Of a stretch of DNA of 64,000 nt, positions 45,464-56,895 are shown piece by piece; position 1 is the first letter of the stretch; every line of letters begins with the position of its first letter. This stretch comes from Mesorhizobium sp. L-2-11 (lineage in GTDB: Bacteria > Pseudomonadota > Alphaproteobacteria > Rhizobiales > Rhizobiaceae). The stretch is taken from the NCBI RefSeq assembly GCF_016756595.1, contig NZ_AP023257.1, forward strand, positions 496,001 through 560,000, given 5' to 3'. The translations under genes were made by a program, and so were the position numbers. The notes under the pieces are model-generated. The model saw only the letters and a list, made by a program, of their open reading frames with translations. It was not told the DNA's origin and made no database searches.

Positions 45464-46288
45464 TTACTTCACGGCGCCAAAAGTCAGGCCGCGCACCAGC
45501 TGCTTCTGGCTGAACCAGCCCATGATCAGGATCGGCGCGATAGCCAGTGTCGAGGCCGCCGACAGCTTGGCCCAGAACAACCCTTGCGGGCTGGAAAAGG
45601 AACTGATGAAGGCGGTGAGCGGCGCGGCCTCGGTGGTGGTCAGCCGGATCGTCCAGAACGCCTCGTTCCATGCCAGGATGATGTTGAGCAGCATTGTCGA
45701 GGCGATGCCCGGCACCGCCATCGGCGTCAGCACATAGACGATCTCGTTCCACAGCGATGCCCCATCCATGCGCGCCGCTTCCAGGATCTCCCCGGGGATC
45801 TCGCGAAAATAGGTGTAGAGCATCCACACCACGATCGGCAGGTTGATCAGCATCAGCATGATCGTCAGGCCGATGCGGCTGTCGAGCAATCCGGTATCGC
45901 GGAAGATCAGGTAGATCGGGAACAGCACGGCGACCGCCGGCATCATCTTGGTCGAAAGCATCCACATCAGGATGTCCTTGGTCCACTTGCCCGGCGAGAA
46001 CGCCATCGACCAGGCCGCCGGTATGGCGACGAGCAAGGCCAGGATGGTCGAGCCGACCGACAGGAACACCGAGTTGAGGAAGAACTTGAAGTAGCCGCTC
46101 TGCGCCTCGACCGCGGTGTAGCTTTCCGTGGTTCCCGACGGAAACAGGTTGAAGCCCTGGATGGCCTCCTGCTCCGACTTGAACGAGGTGATGATCGTAT
46201 AAAGGATCGGAAAGAAGATCAGCAGGGCGACGATCCAGGCGGCCGCGGTCGCTATCGTCTTGTGCTGGGTGGTGACTGCACGTGCCAT
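45464..46288 (-). CDS. smoG: Polyol ABC transporter permease SmoG
   Basis: This 274-residue permease has six helices and the coupling loop EILEAARMDGASLWNEIVYVLTP near residue 180. GGGAGGACCTGACC precedes the ATG. The same words (GGGAGGA ... ATGGCACGTGC) occur again at 46469-46490, right after the upstream permease stop, which suggests that a repeat insertion duplicated the original start region. A mini-ORF from the upstream copy stops 2 bases before this ATG. Confidence 0.93.
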   Translation of the reverse strand: MARAVTTQHKTIATAAAWIVALLIFFPILYTIITSFKSEQEAIQGFNLFPSGTTESYTAVEAQSGYFKFFLNSVFLSVGSTILALLVAIPAAWSMAFSPGKWTKDILMWMLSTKMMPAVAVLFPIYLIFRDTGLLDSRIGLTIMLMLINLPIVVWMLYTYFREIPGEILEAARMDGASLWNEIVYVLTPMAVPGIASTMLLNIILAWNEAFWTIRLTTTEAAPLTAFISSFSSPQGLFWAKLSAASTLAIAPILIMGWFSQKQLVRGLTFGAVK

Positions 46289-46290
46289 GG

Positions 46291-46479
46291 TCAGGTCCTC
46301 CCGTATCGGCGATGTTGGCGGCAGGGTCGACCCCCAGTCCGGTTTGCTGCGCAAACCGCCTCTCCCCCGATCGACGGGGTAGAGGAAAGGCGCGGCTTGG
46401 ACGCAGGCGTTTCCTCTCCCCTGGGCATGGGGAGAGGTGTCCCGCGCAGCGGGACGGAGTGGTTCAGCGCACGTGCCAT
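46291..46479 (-). other. Leader mini-ORF and palindromic repeat before smoG
   Basis: A 62-codon reading begins at ATGGCACGTGC (46479-46469), identical to the smoG start, with GGGAGGAAACG before it. It then runs through a palindromic repeat (gcctctcccc.../...ggggagaggt, about 46360-46440) and stops two bases ahead of smoG. The predicted peptide is repeat-derived. Ribosomes translating it could re-initiate at smoG. Confidence 0.55.
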
Positions 46480-46490
46480 CGTTTCCTCCC

Positions 46491-47363
46491 TTATTTGTCG
46501 AGGTTCCTGCCGACCGCGCGCATGGCGAAGAAGGCGACGATGTTGGCTAATATGACGGCGATGATGCCGCCGGCGGATGCCTGGCCGATTTTGAACTCCA
46601 GCAATGCCTTTTGGTAGACAAGGAAGGGCAGGTTGGTGGAGGCGTAGCCCGGGCCGCCATTGGTGGTGACGAGGATCTCGGCATAGACCGACAGAAGGAA
46701 GATCGTCTGGATCAGGAGGACCACGGTGATGGCACGCGACATATGCGGCAGCGTCAGATGGATGAAGCGGCTGACGAAACCGGCGCCGTCCATCTCGGCG
46801 GCTTCCTTCTGCTCGCCGTCGAGCGATTGCAGGGACGTCAACAGGATCAGCGTCGCAAACGGCAGCCATTGCCAGGCGACGATGATGATGATCGCCAGCA
46901 TCGGATATTGGCCAAACCAGTCGATCGGCTGTCCGCCGAAGAAGCGCGCAATGTCGGCAAAGACGCCGTATTGCGGATGCATGATCATGTTCTTCCAGAC
47001 CAGCGCGGCGACCGGTGGCATGACGAAGAACGGCGAGATGACGAGGATGCGGACGATGCCCTGTCCCCACATCGGCTGATCGATCAGCAGCGCCAGCAGG
47101 ATACCGCCGATCACCGTAATCAGAAGTACGCTGCCAACCAGGATAAGCGTGTTGAGGATCGACTGCAGGAATGCCGGGTTGGAATAGAATAGGGCGTAGT
47201 TCGAGAAGCCGACAAAGCCGTCGCGGATCGGGTTGAGCGGATTGTACTGCTGGAACGAGAACCACAGGGTGAATGCCAGCGGAACGATCATCCAGACGAA
47301 CAGCAGCACCACGGATGGCGCCATCATGAAGCGGGCAAGCGAACGGGTCTGTTGAGTAGCCAT
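46491..47363 (-). CDS. smoF: Polyol ABC transporter permease SmoF
   Basis: This 290-residue permease has six helices with the MalF-type coupling loop EQKEAAEMDGAGFVSRFIHLTLP near residue 195. The ATG at 47363 follows GAAGGGTGA; a GTG three codons earlier is less likely. It forms the membrane channel with SmoG. Confidence 0.93.
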   Translation of the reverse strand: MATQQTRSLARFMMAPSVVLLFVWMIVPLAFTLWFSFQQYNPLNPIRDGFVGFSNYALFYSNPAFLQSILNTLILVGSVLLITVIGGILLALLIDQPMWGQGIVRILVISPFFVMPPVAALVWKNMIMHPQYGVFADIARFFGGQPIDWFGQYPMLAIIIIVAWQWLPFATLILLTSLQSLDGEQKEAAEMDGAGFVSRFIHLTLPHMSRAITVVLLIQTIFLLSVYAEILVTTNGGPGYASTNLPFLVYQKALLEFKIGQASAGGIIAVILANIVAFFAMRAVGRNLDK

Positions 47364-47487
47364 GACGGTCACCCTTCAACGGTCAGCCAGATTTTTCAGT
47401 TTTGTGAAGGTGGCCGCCCGAACTGGGATTCGGGCGGCCCCTGTTGCCGGCCATGATCGGCAACCGGCATTCGGCACCGGGAGGAGC

Positions 47488-48798
47488 CTACTGGATATAA
47501 CCGCCTTCGGTCATCGTTGCGGTGGCAGCGTCCTGGGCCTGCTTCAGAGCGTCGTCGACGCTGGTCTGGCCGGCGAGTGCCGCCGAGAACAGCTGGCCGA
47601 CGGTGGTGCCAAGGCCCTGGAACTCAGGAATGGCGACGAACTGAACGCCGACATAGGGCACCGGCTTGACGGTCGGATGCGTCGGATCGGCCGCGTTGAT
47701 CGAGTCCAGCGTCATCTTGGCGAACGGGGCCGCCTTCTGGTATTCGGGGTTGGCGTAGAGCGAGGTGCGCGTTCCCGGCGGAACATTGGCCCAGCCTTCC
47801 TTCGATGCGACGAGCTCGAGATAGTCCTTGCTGGTTGCCCAGGCTACGAACTTCTGAGCGGCGTCGGCCTTTTGCGTGCCGGCGGGAATGGCCAGCGACC
47901 AGGCCCACAGCCAGTTGCCGCGCTTGCCCAGGCCATTGTCGGGCGCCAGCGCATAGCCGACCTTGTCGGCGACCGTGGAGCTCTTCGGGTCTGAGACGAA
48001 GGAGGCAGCGACGGTGGCGTCGATCCACATGCCGCACTTGCCCTGCTGGAACAGCGCCAGGTTTTCGTTGAAGCCGTTCGAAGATGCGCCCTCCGGGCCA
48101 TTGGCCTTCATCAGGTCGACATAGAACTGCAGCGTGTTCTTCCACTCGGGCTGGTCGAACTGCGGCTTCCAGTTCTCATCGAACCAGCGTGCGCCGAAAG
48201 AGTTCGACATGGCGGTCAGGAAGGCCATGTTCTCGCCCCAGCCGGCCTTGCCGCGCAGGCAGACGCCGTTCACGCCATTGGCGCGATCGGTCATCTTCTC
48301 GGCGGCCTGCTTGACGAAGTCCCAGGTCGGCGCGTCGGGCATGGTCAGCCCGGCCTTCTCCATCAGGTCCTTGCGGTACATGACGAACGAGCTTTCGCCA
48401 TAGAACGGTGCTGCATAAAGCTTGCCGTCGACCGTCAGGCCGTTGGCGATGGCCGGGATGATGTCCTTGACGTCATAGTCGTCGCCGAGCTTGTCGAGCG
48501 GCAGCAGCCAGCTCTGCTTGGCCCAGATCGGAACCTCGTAAGTGCCGATGGTCATCACGTCGTACTGGCCGCCCTTGGTTGCGATGTCGGTGGTGACGCG
48601 CTCGCGCAGCACGTTCTCCTCGAGCGTGACCCACTGCAGCTGGATATCGGGATTTTTTGCGGTGAAATCGTCGGTCAGCGTCTGCATGCGGACCATATCG
48701 CCATTGTTGACGGTGGCGATGGTGATGGATTCGGCATGCGCGGCGAACGCGAGGGTGCTGGCCGACAACAGACCCAAGGTGAGCGTGCGAAGTTTCAT
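47488..48798 (-). CDS. smoE: Polyol ABC transporter substrate-binding protein SmoE
   Basis: This 436-residue periplasmic protein has a signal peptide (MKLRTLTLGLLSASTLAFAAHA) and a type I extracellular sugar-binding domain (SBP_bac_1). GGGAGGAATTTG precedes the ATG. It is the first gene of the operon; a -35 TTGACA and an operator-like palindrome lie just upstream. Confidence 0.94.
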   Translation of the reverse strand: MKLRTLTLGLLSASTLAFAAHAESITIATVNNGDMVRMQTLTDDFTAKNPDIQLQWVTLEENVLRERVTTDIATKGGQYDVMTIGTYEVPIWAKQSWLLPLDKLGDDYDVKDIIPAIANGLTVDGKLYAAPFYGESSFVMYRKDLMEKAGLTMPDAPTWDFVKQAAEKMTDRANGVNGVCLRGKAGWGENMAFLTAMSNSFGARWFDENWKPQFDQPEWKNTLQFYVDLMKANGPEGASSNGFNENLALFQQGKCGMWIDATVAASFVSDPKSSTVADKVGYALAPDNGLGKRGNWLWAWSLAIPAGTQKADAAQKFVAWATSKDYLELVASKEGWANVPPGTRTSLYANPEYQKAAPFAKMTLDSINAADPTHPTVKPVPYVGVQFVAIPEFQGLGTTVGQLFSAALAGQTSVDDALKQAQDAATATMTEGGYIQ

Positions 48799-48840
48799 CA
48801 AATTCCTCCCATAGACCAAGCTGAGCATTTGCTTTGGCTG

Positions 48841-48854
48841 TGAGCAATTACTCA
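48841..48854. promoter_or_regulatory. Candidate SmoC operator at the smo promoter
   Basis: TGAGCAATTACTCA is symmetric at all but one base pair position and covers the -10 region of the predicted smoE promoter. The same core (GAGCAATTGCTTA) lies upstream of the regulator gene at 50144-50157. Confidence 0.6.
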
Positions 48855-48874
48855 CCTTGCGTGATTTATGTCAA
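48845..48874 (-). promoter_or_regulatory. Predicted promoter of the smo operon
   Basis: On the minus strand TTGACA (48869-48874) is followed after 17 or 18 bases by GTAATT or TAATTG (48845-48851), a weak -10 that lies in the operator palindrome. A weak -10 with a perfect -35 fits a regulated promoter. Confidence 0.55.
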
Positions 48875-48987
48875 GCCGGATTCGTTGCTGCAGTGCAGCA
48901 CGTCAGCCGCGCGGATCTTGCTCCGGAGGATTTGGGCGCGCGAAAATGCCGGATATCGGCGCCCCGCCTGATCGGATGGATTATCAA

Positions 48988-49075
48988 CTATTGGCCGGCA
49001 ATTTCAGCCAGGAGCCATTTGCGAAAAGCGCGGATCTTCGGCATGTCGCGCGCCCGGCGGATAGCGATCCTTATG
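48988..49075 (-). pseudogene. Possible remnant of a LysR-type C-terminus
   Basis: A minus-strand reading ends RRARDMPKIRAFRKWLLAEI followed by a stop, which looks like the conserved end of a LysR-type regulator. No matching upstream part exists: the frame runs backwards into the smoC 3' end. It may be a leftover of a regulator replaced by the present one. The gap 48799-49102 holds otherwise only the smo promoter region and a tgctgcagtgcagca palindrome (48886-48900). Confidence 0.35.
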
Positions 49076-49102
49076 CTGGCGCGAATAGCCTTGCCGGGCT
49101 GA

Positions 49103-50059
49103 TCAGCTGGCCGCCAGCAAGGCGGCAGCGGTGCGCTCGTCGGTGATGAGGCCGTTGACCAGCCGCCGATTGACAGCCGCAAGGATGCCCGGCAGTTTTC
49201 GCTCGCCCATGGCGAGTGCGATCACCAGCGACTTTTCACGCGACGGCAACGGTGCCGAAGACACCCTGTCATTGGTGATGCCCTCGATCATCCGGCCTTC
49301 GCGATCGAACACCCAGCCGACGATCTCGGCGACGCCGCCGGCCTTTTGCAGCGCTTTCAACTCGCTCTCCGAAATGAAGCCGTCCTCGTAGAGCGGCGCC
49401 TTGGGGCCGAGATCGCCGATGCCGACGAAGGTGACGTCGGCCTCCGCGGCAAGCGCCAGCGTCGGCTGGATCATCGGCTGGCTGAGCAGCATCTCGCGCT
49501 CCTGCGGCGAGGAGGCGATGACCGGCAGCGGCATCGGAAACGAGCGTGCCTTGACCCTGTCGGCCATGGTGAAGATGACGTTGTAGAAGGCGGCCGAGCC
49601 GTCGGGCGAGATGTTGCCGGTCAGCGACACCACCTTGTGCTGCGGGCATTCCATCGGCGGCAGCTGCTCGATCGCCGCCTTCAGCGTGCGGCCGGTGCCG
49701 ATCGCCATGACCATCGGCGTCGGCGAGCGCAGCCGCCGCTCGATCTCGGCGGCCGCCGCCACGGCGACGCCGATGGTCGAGGAGGAAGCGGGATCGCTCG
49801 GCACCACCTCGACCAGATCGAGGGCGAAGCGCGATTTCAGCCGGGCCGCGAGGTCGAGGCAATTGGCGATTGGGTGGTCGACCCGCACCTTGATCAGCCC
49901 TTCCGACACCGCCAGCGACACCAGCCGCTGCGCCGTCTGCCGCGAGATGCCGAGCGTCGAGGCGATCTGGTCCTGGGTGTTGCCGGCGACATAATAGAGC
50001 CAGCCGGCGCGCGCCGCGTCGTCCAGCCTGTTGCTGCCGCTGTCCTGCCGGGAATTCAA
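49103..50059 (-). CDS. smoC: SorC-family sugar-binding transcriptional regulator
   Basis: This 318-residue regulator has an N-terminal helix-turn-helix (NTQDQIASTLGISRQTAQRLVSLA, spread over residues 25-48) and the SorC sugar-phosphate-binding domain with AIGTGRTLKAAIEQLPP and FVGIGDLGPKAPLY. It lies directly upstream of and co-oriented with the smo operon. No ATG fits; GGGAGG lies 7 bases before a TTG at 50059, which gives MNSRQDSGSNRL and is the start chosen. Confidence 0.88.
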   Translation of the reverse strand: MNSRQDSGSNRLDDAARAGWLYYVAGNTQDQIASTLGISRQTAQRLVSLAVSEGLIKVRVDHPIANCLDLAARLKSRFALDLVEVVPSDPASSSTIGVAVAAAAEIERRLRSPTPMVMAIGTGRTLKAAIEQLPPMECPQHKVVSLTGNISPDGSAAFYNVIFTMADRVKARSFPMPLPVIASSPQEREMLLSQPMIQPTLALAAEADVTFVGIGDLGPKAPLYEDGFISESELKALQKAGGVAEIVGWVFDREGRMIEGITNDRVSSAPLPSREKSLVIALAMGERKLPGILAAVNRRLVNGLITDERTAAALLAAS

Positions 50060-50124
50060 CTTGCTGCCTCCCTGCCCCCAAGAACCAAGCGGGAGCGCTG
50101 TACTTTTAAGCTGGAATGCGCTTG

Positions 50125-50157
50125 TGCGCAATTGCCTGCCGCCAGAGCAATTGCTTA
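50125..50157. promoter_or_regulatory. Paired operator-like sites upstream of smoC
   Basis: AGAGCAATTGCTTA (50144-50157) and TGCGCAATTGCCTG (50125-50138) share the GCAATTGC core 19 bases apart, about two helical turns. The smoE promoter has the same core, so the regulator probably controls both its own gene and the operon. Confidence 0.5.
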
Positions 50158-50270
50158 AGTAAGCTGCCGCGGACTTGGTGGTGTTTCGAGTGGATGCCGC
50201 AATGCAGGCAGGCGCGGCGGTTTATCTCCCGAGGCAAACCCTTTAAGGGATTCGGGCAAAGGAGCCTTGC

Positions 50271-50903
50271 ATGATGCCGAAAGCGGTTTTCTGGGACATG
50301 GACGGCACGCTGGTCGACAGCGAACCGTTGCACGAGGCGGCGCTGATAGCGGCGCTGCACAGCGTCGGCATCGCGGCGCCAACCAACCTGCATGAGCGGG
50401 TGCTCGGCATCGCCGCCTGGCCGGTCTACGAGATGCTGCGCGACGAGTTCGGCCTCGACCTGCCGTTCGACGACTGGATCGTGCGCAAATACGACCACTA
50501 TCTGCCGATGACCGAGACGCTGAAGCCGCGCCCCGGCGCCATCGAGATCTACAACGAACTGCGCGCGCTTGGCGTGGCGCAAGCGGTGGTGTCAAATTCC
50601 GACCGGCTGGTCGTCGACGCCAATCTGCGCATGGTCGGTCTTTTCTATCCCGGCATGAAGACGGTCAGCCGCAACGACGTGCGCGAAGGCAAGCCGCACG
50701 CCGAACCTTTTTTGCGCGCCGCATGGCTGGCCGGTGTCGATCCAGCCGATGCCGTGGCCGTCGAGGACAGCGTGACCGGCGCCACGGCAGGATTGGCGGC
50801 GGGATTGAGGACGATCTTCTGGCCGGAGGCGCCAATGGCAGGGCCGCCCGGCGCGACCGTCGTCAACAGCGCCGACGAATTGCGGGCTGAGCTGGGGCTT
50901 TAG
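50271..50903 (+). CDS. HAD-superfamily sugar phosphatase-like hydrolase
   Basis: This 210-residue protein has motif I FWDMDGTLVDSEPLHE, motif II VVSNSDRL and motif IV VAVEDSVTGATAGLAAGL. It resembles the 2-deoxyglucose-6-phosphate phosphatase/beta-phosphoglucomutase group; the substrate is unknown. AAAGGAG lies 7 bases before the first of two adjacent ATGs. It is divergent from smoC and may share its control region. Confidence 0.9.
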   Translation: MMPKAVFWDMDGTLVDSEPLHEAALIAALHSVGIAAPTNLHERVLGIAAWPVYEMLRDEFGLDLPFDDWIVRKYDHYLPMTETLKPRPGAIEIYNELRALGVAQAVVSNSDRLVVDANLRMVGLFYPGMKTVSRNDVREGKPHAEPFLRAAWLAGVDPADAVAVEDSVTGATAGLAAGLRTIFWPEAPMAGPPGATVVNSADELRAELGL

Positions 50904-50906
50904 GCA

Positions 50907-51674
50907 TCAGTTCCGGTAAACCGGCTCCTGCTTGTCGAGGATCGCCTTCAGTTCGGACAGGTGCCGTTCGGCCTGGCCGGGATAATCTTCCTGCTCCGCT
51001 GCTGCCTTCTCGGCGATCTCGTCCGACAGGACCCGCAGCGGACGGCCGGTCCACAGCGCCTTGATGTAGGTCTCGGCGGCGCGTTCGAAATAGAACATAC
51101 GGTTGAAGGTGTCGGCGACGCTATCGCCGATGACCAGCACGCCATGGTTGCCCATGACCATCACCTTGACCTTCGGATCGGTGAGCAGCTTGGAGCAGCG
51201 TTCGCCCTCCTCCTCGAAGGCGAGCCCGCCGTACTGGCCGTCGACGACGTGTCGGTTGAAGAAGATCGCCGAGTTCTGGTCGACCGGCGGCAGCGTCGAA
51301 TCGGCGAGCGAAGCGAGCACCGTGGCGTGGGTCGAGTGCACATGCATGACGCAGCGCGCATGACGCACATTGCGATGGATGGCGCCATGCAGGCCCCATG
51401 CCGTCGGGTCGGGTGCATTCGGGCCGGACAGCGTATCGGGGTCGTTGGCGTCGATCAGCAGCAGGTCGCTCGCCTTGATGCGCGAGAAATGCACCTGGTT
51501 GGGATTCATCAGGAATTGCGAGCCGTCATCGTTGACGGCGAGCGAGAAATGATTGGCGACCGCCTCGTGCATGTTGAGCCGCGCCGTCCAGCGGAAGGCG
51601 CAAGCCAGATCGACGCGCTCCTCGTAGAAGGGCAGGTTGGTCAGCATTTCCTTCTGCAGCCGGGCGATGCTCAT
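50907..51674 (-). CDS. Class II aldolase/adducin family protein
   Basis: This 255-residue protein has the aldolase II fold with zinc ligands in HVHSTH and a third histidine in GNHGVLVIG. Family members cleave or epimerise sugar phosphates, but others are decarboxylase-like, so no substrate is given. The N-terminus (WTARLNMHEAVANHFSLAV) is typical. It converges on the HAD gene with a 3-base gap. The gap to ureG is 84 bases. Confidence 0.88.
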   Translation of the reverse strand: MSIARLQKEMLTNLPFYEERVDLACAFRWTARLNMHEAVANHFSLAVNDDGSQFLMNPNQVHFSRIKASDLLLIDANDPDTLSGPNAPDPTAWGLHGAIHRNVRHARCVMHVHSTHATVLASLADSTLPPVDQNSAIFFNRHVVDGQYGGLAFEEEGERCSKLLTDPKVKVMVMGNHGVLVIGDSVADTFNRMFYFERAAETYIKALWTGRPLRVLSDEIAEKAAAEQEDYPGQAERHLSELKAILDKQEPVYRN

Positions 51675-51758
51675 CGAAAACCTCCGTGAAAGAAGCGAGC
51701 ATGCCGCGCGCAGCAGATGCGCGCAACCGGTTTCGTTTGGTGCAGGCGAGCGCTTTGC

Positions 51759-52396
<638 letters not shown>

Positions 52397-52400
<4 letters not shown>

Positions 52401-52837
52401 CGAGGGAACTCCGTAATGGCCAGTACTGCAAAGCCGAGCCCGACAACGAGGCAGAGCGGCGAATAATAGCTGACATCAAGCCGCGCGAAAGGCTGTTCGG
52501 GCGCCAGACGGCGCCACCACGGCGTGAAGCCGGCAATGCCGCGCCCCAGGAAGACCAGCGCGATGAGCAGCGCTGTCGCGGCGAGCCCGGCCTTGGGAAA
52601 GGGCGTGGCAAACACGCCTTCCAGCGCCATTGGCCACAGCGTCGCCAGGCCGAGGCAGGCGGCAACGGCGAAGCTGGCGAAAGGCGCCGGCATTTCGTCG
52701 ACGCCGCGGAAGCCAACCACCGCGCGGGCGCAGGAGGCAGCGTCCCTGCCCGGCCAGATGCCGCCAATGCCCCAATAGACATGCAGCGCGGTGATCAGCA
52801 GCAGGACCAGCGAGAGCGCTAAGGCGAGGACGATCAT
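52397..52837 (-). CDS. DUF3995 membrane protein in the urease operon
   Basis: This 146-residue protein has four membrane helices (about residues 2-24, 52-72, 80-98 and 122-142) and the family's [12 protein letters not shown] near the start. No function is established. It is locked between ureF and ureG by ATGA overlaps on both sides, so it is co-translated with the accessory genes; a link to nickel or urea handling is only inferred. Confidence 0.8.
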
Positions 52838-53505
52838 GAGCGGAACAGCCTGGAATATTGCGTCTCGTGCTTCATCGCCATGACATCCGAGACGAACGCG
52901 CAGCCGCCGAGATCATCCAGCGTCGAGCCGGCAGCACGAGCGGCGACGCCAAGCGCCAGCGGTTCGAAGCCGGCGAGCAGCGCGGTGGCGCCGGTCTGGC
53001 CGACGACGCCGAGCCGGATCGCGGCCTGTACGAGGTTGGAGAAGAAGGCCTGCAAGAAGGCCGACAGCGCGTCCTGCAGGGCAATGCCGTTGCCGCCGGC
53101 AGTTGCGCCGACTGCGACGCAATAGGCGCACTCGGCCGGCAGACGGTCCAGCACCTGACACGGCCAGGCCGATGCCGCCTTCAGGAAGGCGGCGCCCTGC
53201 AGCATGGTCTCGGCATGGCGCTCGCGCGAGCCGGCAAGGGCCTCGGCGAGGGCTGCGATTTCGGCGAGATCGCCGGCTTGCCTCGCACGCCGCCAGCTTT
53301 CGGCAAACAGCACGGCATCGTTCCAGCCCGAGCCGATCTCGACCAGCGTCTCCAGCCATGCGGCGAGGTCTTTGCTGTCGGCAACCAGCCCGGCATGCAC
53401 GGCTTGTTCGAGGCCATGGCTGTAGGAAAAACCGCCGACCGGGAAGGCGGGCGACAGCCACGCCATCAGCCGCAACAAAGCGACGTTGGAAGGCTGGTCA
53501 GTCAT
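52834..53505 (-). CDS. ureF: Urease accessory protein UreF
   Basis: This 223-residue helical protein gates GTPase activity of UreG on the urease apoprotein complex. The N-terminal [21 protein letters not shown] is diagnostic. The ATG at 53505 overlaps the ureE 3' end by 8 bases; longer readings run through the ureE His-rich tail in another frame and are artefacts. Confidence 0.95.
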   Translation of the reverse strand: MTDQPSNVALLRLMAWLSPAFPVGGFSYSHGLEQAVHAGLVADSKDLAAWLETLVEIGSGWNDAVLFAESWRRARQAGDLAEIAALAEALAGSRERHAETMLQGAAFLKAASAWPCQVLDRLPAECAYCVAVGATAGGNGIALQDALSAFLQAFFSNLVQAAIRLGVVGQTGATALLAGFEPLALGVAARAAGSTLDDLGGCAFVSDVMAMKHETQYSRLFRS

Positions 53506-54085
53506 GATCGTGCGAATGGTCATGGTCGTGCGCATGGCTGTGGGTATGCGATTCGCTATGGGTATGGGAATGCGGCTCGCTGTGCGCATGCGCCTCGGCA
53601 TGGGCATGAGCGTGACTGTGCCCGGAATAGGCGCCGCGCAGCGGCTTGAACGGTTCGGAGACGTCGCTCACCGTGGCGCCCAACCCTTCCAGCATCGCCT
53701 TGATGACATGATCGCGCAGGATGAGGATGCGGTCAGCCTCGATGGCAGCAGCCAGGTGGCGGTTGCCGATATGCCAGGCAAGCTCGGCCAGGTGCACGGC
53801 GCTCTCGGCACGGATGTCGTAGAGCGGTTCTTCGGCCGCGACGATCTCGATGTGGCGGCCATCCTCCAGCACCAGCCGGTCGCCGTGGTTCAGGGCCACC
53901 GGTTCGGGCAGGTCGACCAGCACTCTATCGCTACGGACCGTTTCGATGGCGCGGCGACGCAAATGCCGCTCGTCATGGGCCAAAACGGCACGATCATACG
54001 GGGTGACAGTTCCGGCTTCGCCGGCGGTGAGCACCGAGACGGCACGCGGGAATTTGGTGAAATCGGTGCGGATGTCGAGCTTCAT
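53498..54085 (-). CDS. ureE: Urease nickel metallochaperone UreE with His-rich tail
   Basis: This 195-residue protein has the peptide-binding N-terminal domain, a metal-binding C-terminal domain ([10 protein letters not shown] near residue 105, a nickel-site region) and a tail after about residue 152 in which 17 of the last 42 residues are histidine. The tail would store nickel or zinc. GGGAGAGG lies before the ATG at 54085. It overlaps ureF by 8 bases. Confidence 0.93.
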   Translation of the reverse strand: MKLDIRTDFTKFPRAVSVLTAGEAGTVTPYDRAVLAHDERHLRRRAIETVRSDRVLVDLPEPVALNHGDRLVLEDGRHIEIVAAEEPLYDIRAESAVHLAELAWHIGNRHLAAAIEADRILILRDHVIKAMLEGLGATVSDVSEPFKPLRGAYSGHSHAHAHAEAHAHSEPHSHTHSESHTHSHAHDHDHSHDHD

Positions 54086-54485
54086 GTGAAACGGCCTCTC
54101 CCAACAAGTGTAGCCTATCGCGTCCGCCGCCCCAATGGTGCTCAAACGATCGTGTCGAAGAGCCGCAGGATGAACGATATCCGGTAGACAACTGCGGCGG
54201 CGACAAAGCCGATGTGAAAGCGACGATCGCTGACCTCTAGGATTGCCATCTGTAGCGATCCTTCGCGCCCCCTCTGTCCTGCCGGACATCTCCCCCACTT
54301 GGGGGGAGATCGGCCGTCACCACCGCCTTCGCCAATCGCCACTGTCGCAGGAGTGAGCGGAGCGCCAAAGCTGCCAATCTCCCCCCAAGTGGGGGAGATG
54401 TCCGGCAGGACAGAGGGGGGCGCTATCCCTCGGCATTTAAAAGGTTCTGCACCATGGCGCTCAGCTGCCAAGGCGATGGTCGGTA
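54086..54485. repeat. Gene-free gap in the urease operon with a long palindromic repeat
   Basis: Between ureC and ureE lie about 400 bases. The centre (54266-54423) is a near-perfect palindrome with arms gcgccccctctgtcctgccgg and ccggcaggacagaggggggcgc and inner ctcccccacttgggggg/ccccccaagtgggggag. It may affect the mRNA between structural and accessory genes. Confidence 0.85.
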
Positions 54486-56198
<1,713 letters not shown>

Positions 56199-56376
56199 CA
56201 GCAATTGCTCCCGAAATACGGCCCCAAATACAACCGGTCAAAGCCCGGCCCCACATTGTCGCCATCCTATGGTCACGCAATGACCTGCTGGGCGACACCT
56301 TCCGATCCCATTTAACGTTTGAGGTGGCGAGGTCACCCCAAAACGACCGTTTGCCAATCGATGGAAAGGAAGATTT

Positions 56377-56769
56377 ATGCGCAAAACGATTTCTCTCGCA
56401 GCCGCCGCCACCCTGCTGCTGGCGACCGCTGCCAGCGCCCAGCAACAGCCTGCGCCGCAACCCGGCGAGCCGCCGGCTTCGCCCGCTCCCGCGGCGCCCG
56501 GCGCTCAGCCGGCTCAGCCGCAAGCGCCGGCGATTCAGACCGTCAACGTCGTCGACATCGAGGAACTGCCCAAGGAAACGCAGACCAAGGTCAACGAAGT
56601 GATCGCCAAGCGCGGCGAGGACGGGCTGCAGAAATTGCGCAGCTCGATCGACGCGACGCCACAGGTCAAATCCGCGCTCGAAGCCAAGGGGCTCACCTCG
56701 GCGCAAGTCATCGCCGCCAGCATGGACGCCAACGGCTCGCTGACCTTGATCACCAAGAAAGCCAGCTGA
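56377..56769 (+). CDS. Small exported Pro/Ala-rich protein
   Basis: This 130-residue protein has a signal peptide (MRKTISLAAAATLLLATAASA, cleavage near residue 21), a Pro/Ala/Gln-rich linker to about residue 50 and a charged helical C-terminal domain. No family is recognised. GGAAAGGAAG lies before the ATG. It is on the opposite strand to urease and lies within the operon. Confidence 0.72.
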   Translation: MRKTISLAAAATLLLATAASAQQQPAPQPGEPPASPAPAAPGAQPAQPQAPAIQTVNVVDIEELPKETQTKVNEVIAKRGEDGLQKLRSSIDATPQVKSALEAKGLTSAQVIAASMDANGSLTLITKKAS

Positions 56770-56895
56770 CGATGCGCTGTGGCGGGCCGGCACAAGGCCG
56801 GCCTGCCGCATCAGGGAGGGAACCTTCGCAGGGCGGAATACGTTTCGACTTTTTGGCCTGAAACCGAGTCTCGAAAGAGGCTTTGAGAGCGAGCG

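Noticed and set aside
56200..56210. AGCAATTGCTC upstream of ureC as a third SmoC site
   Set aside because: It lies in the ribosome-binding region of ureC, and the gene has no link to polyols; a chance occurrence is more likely.
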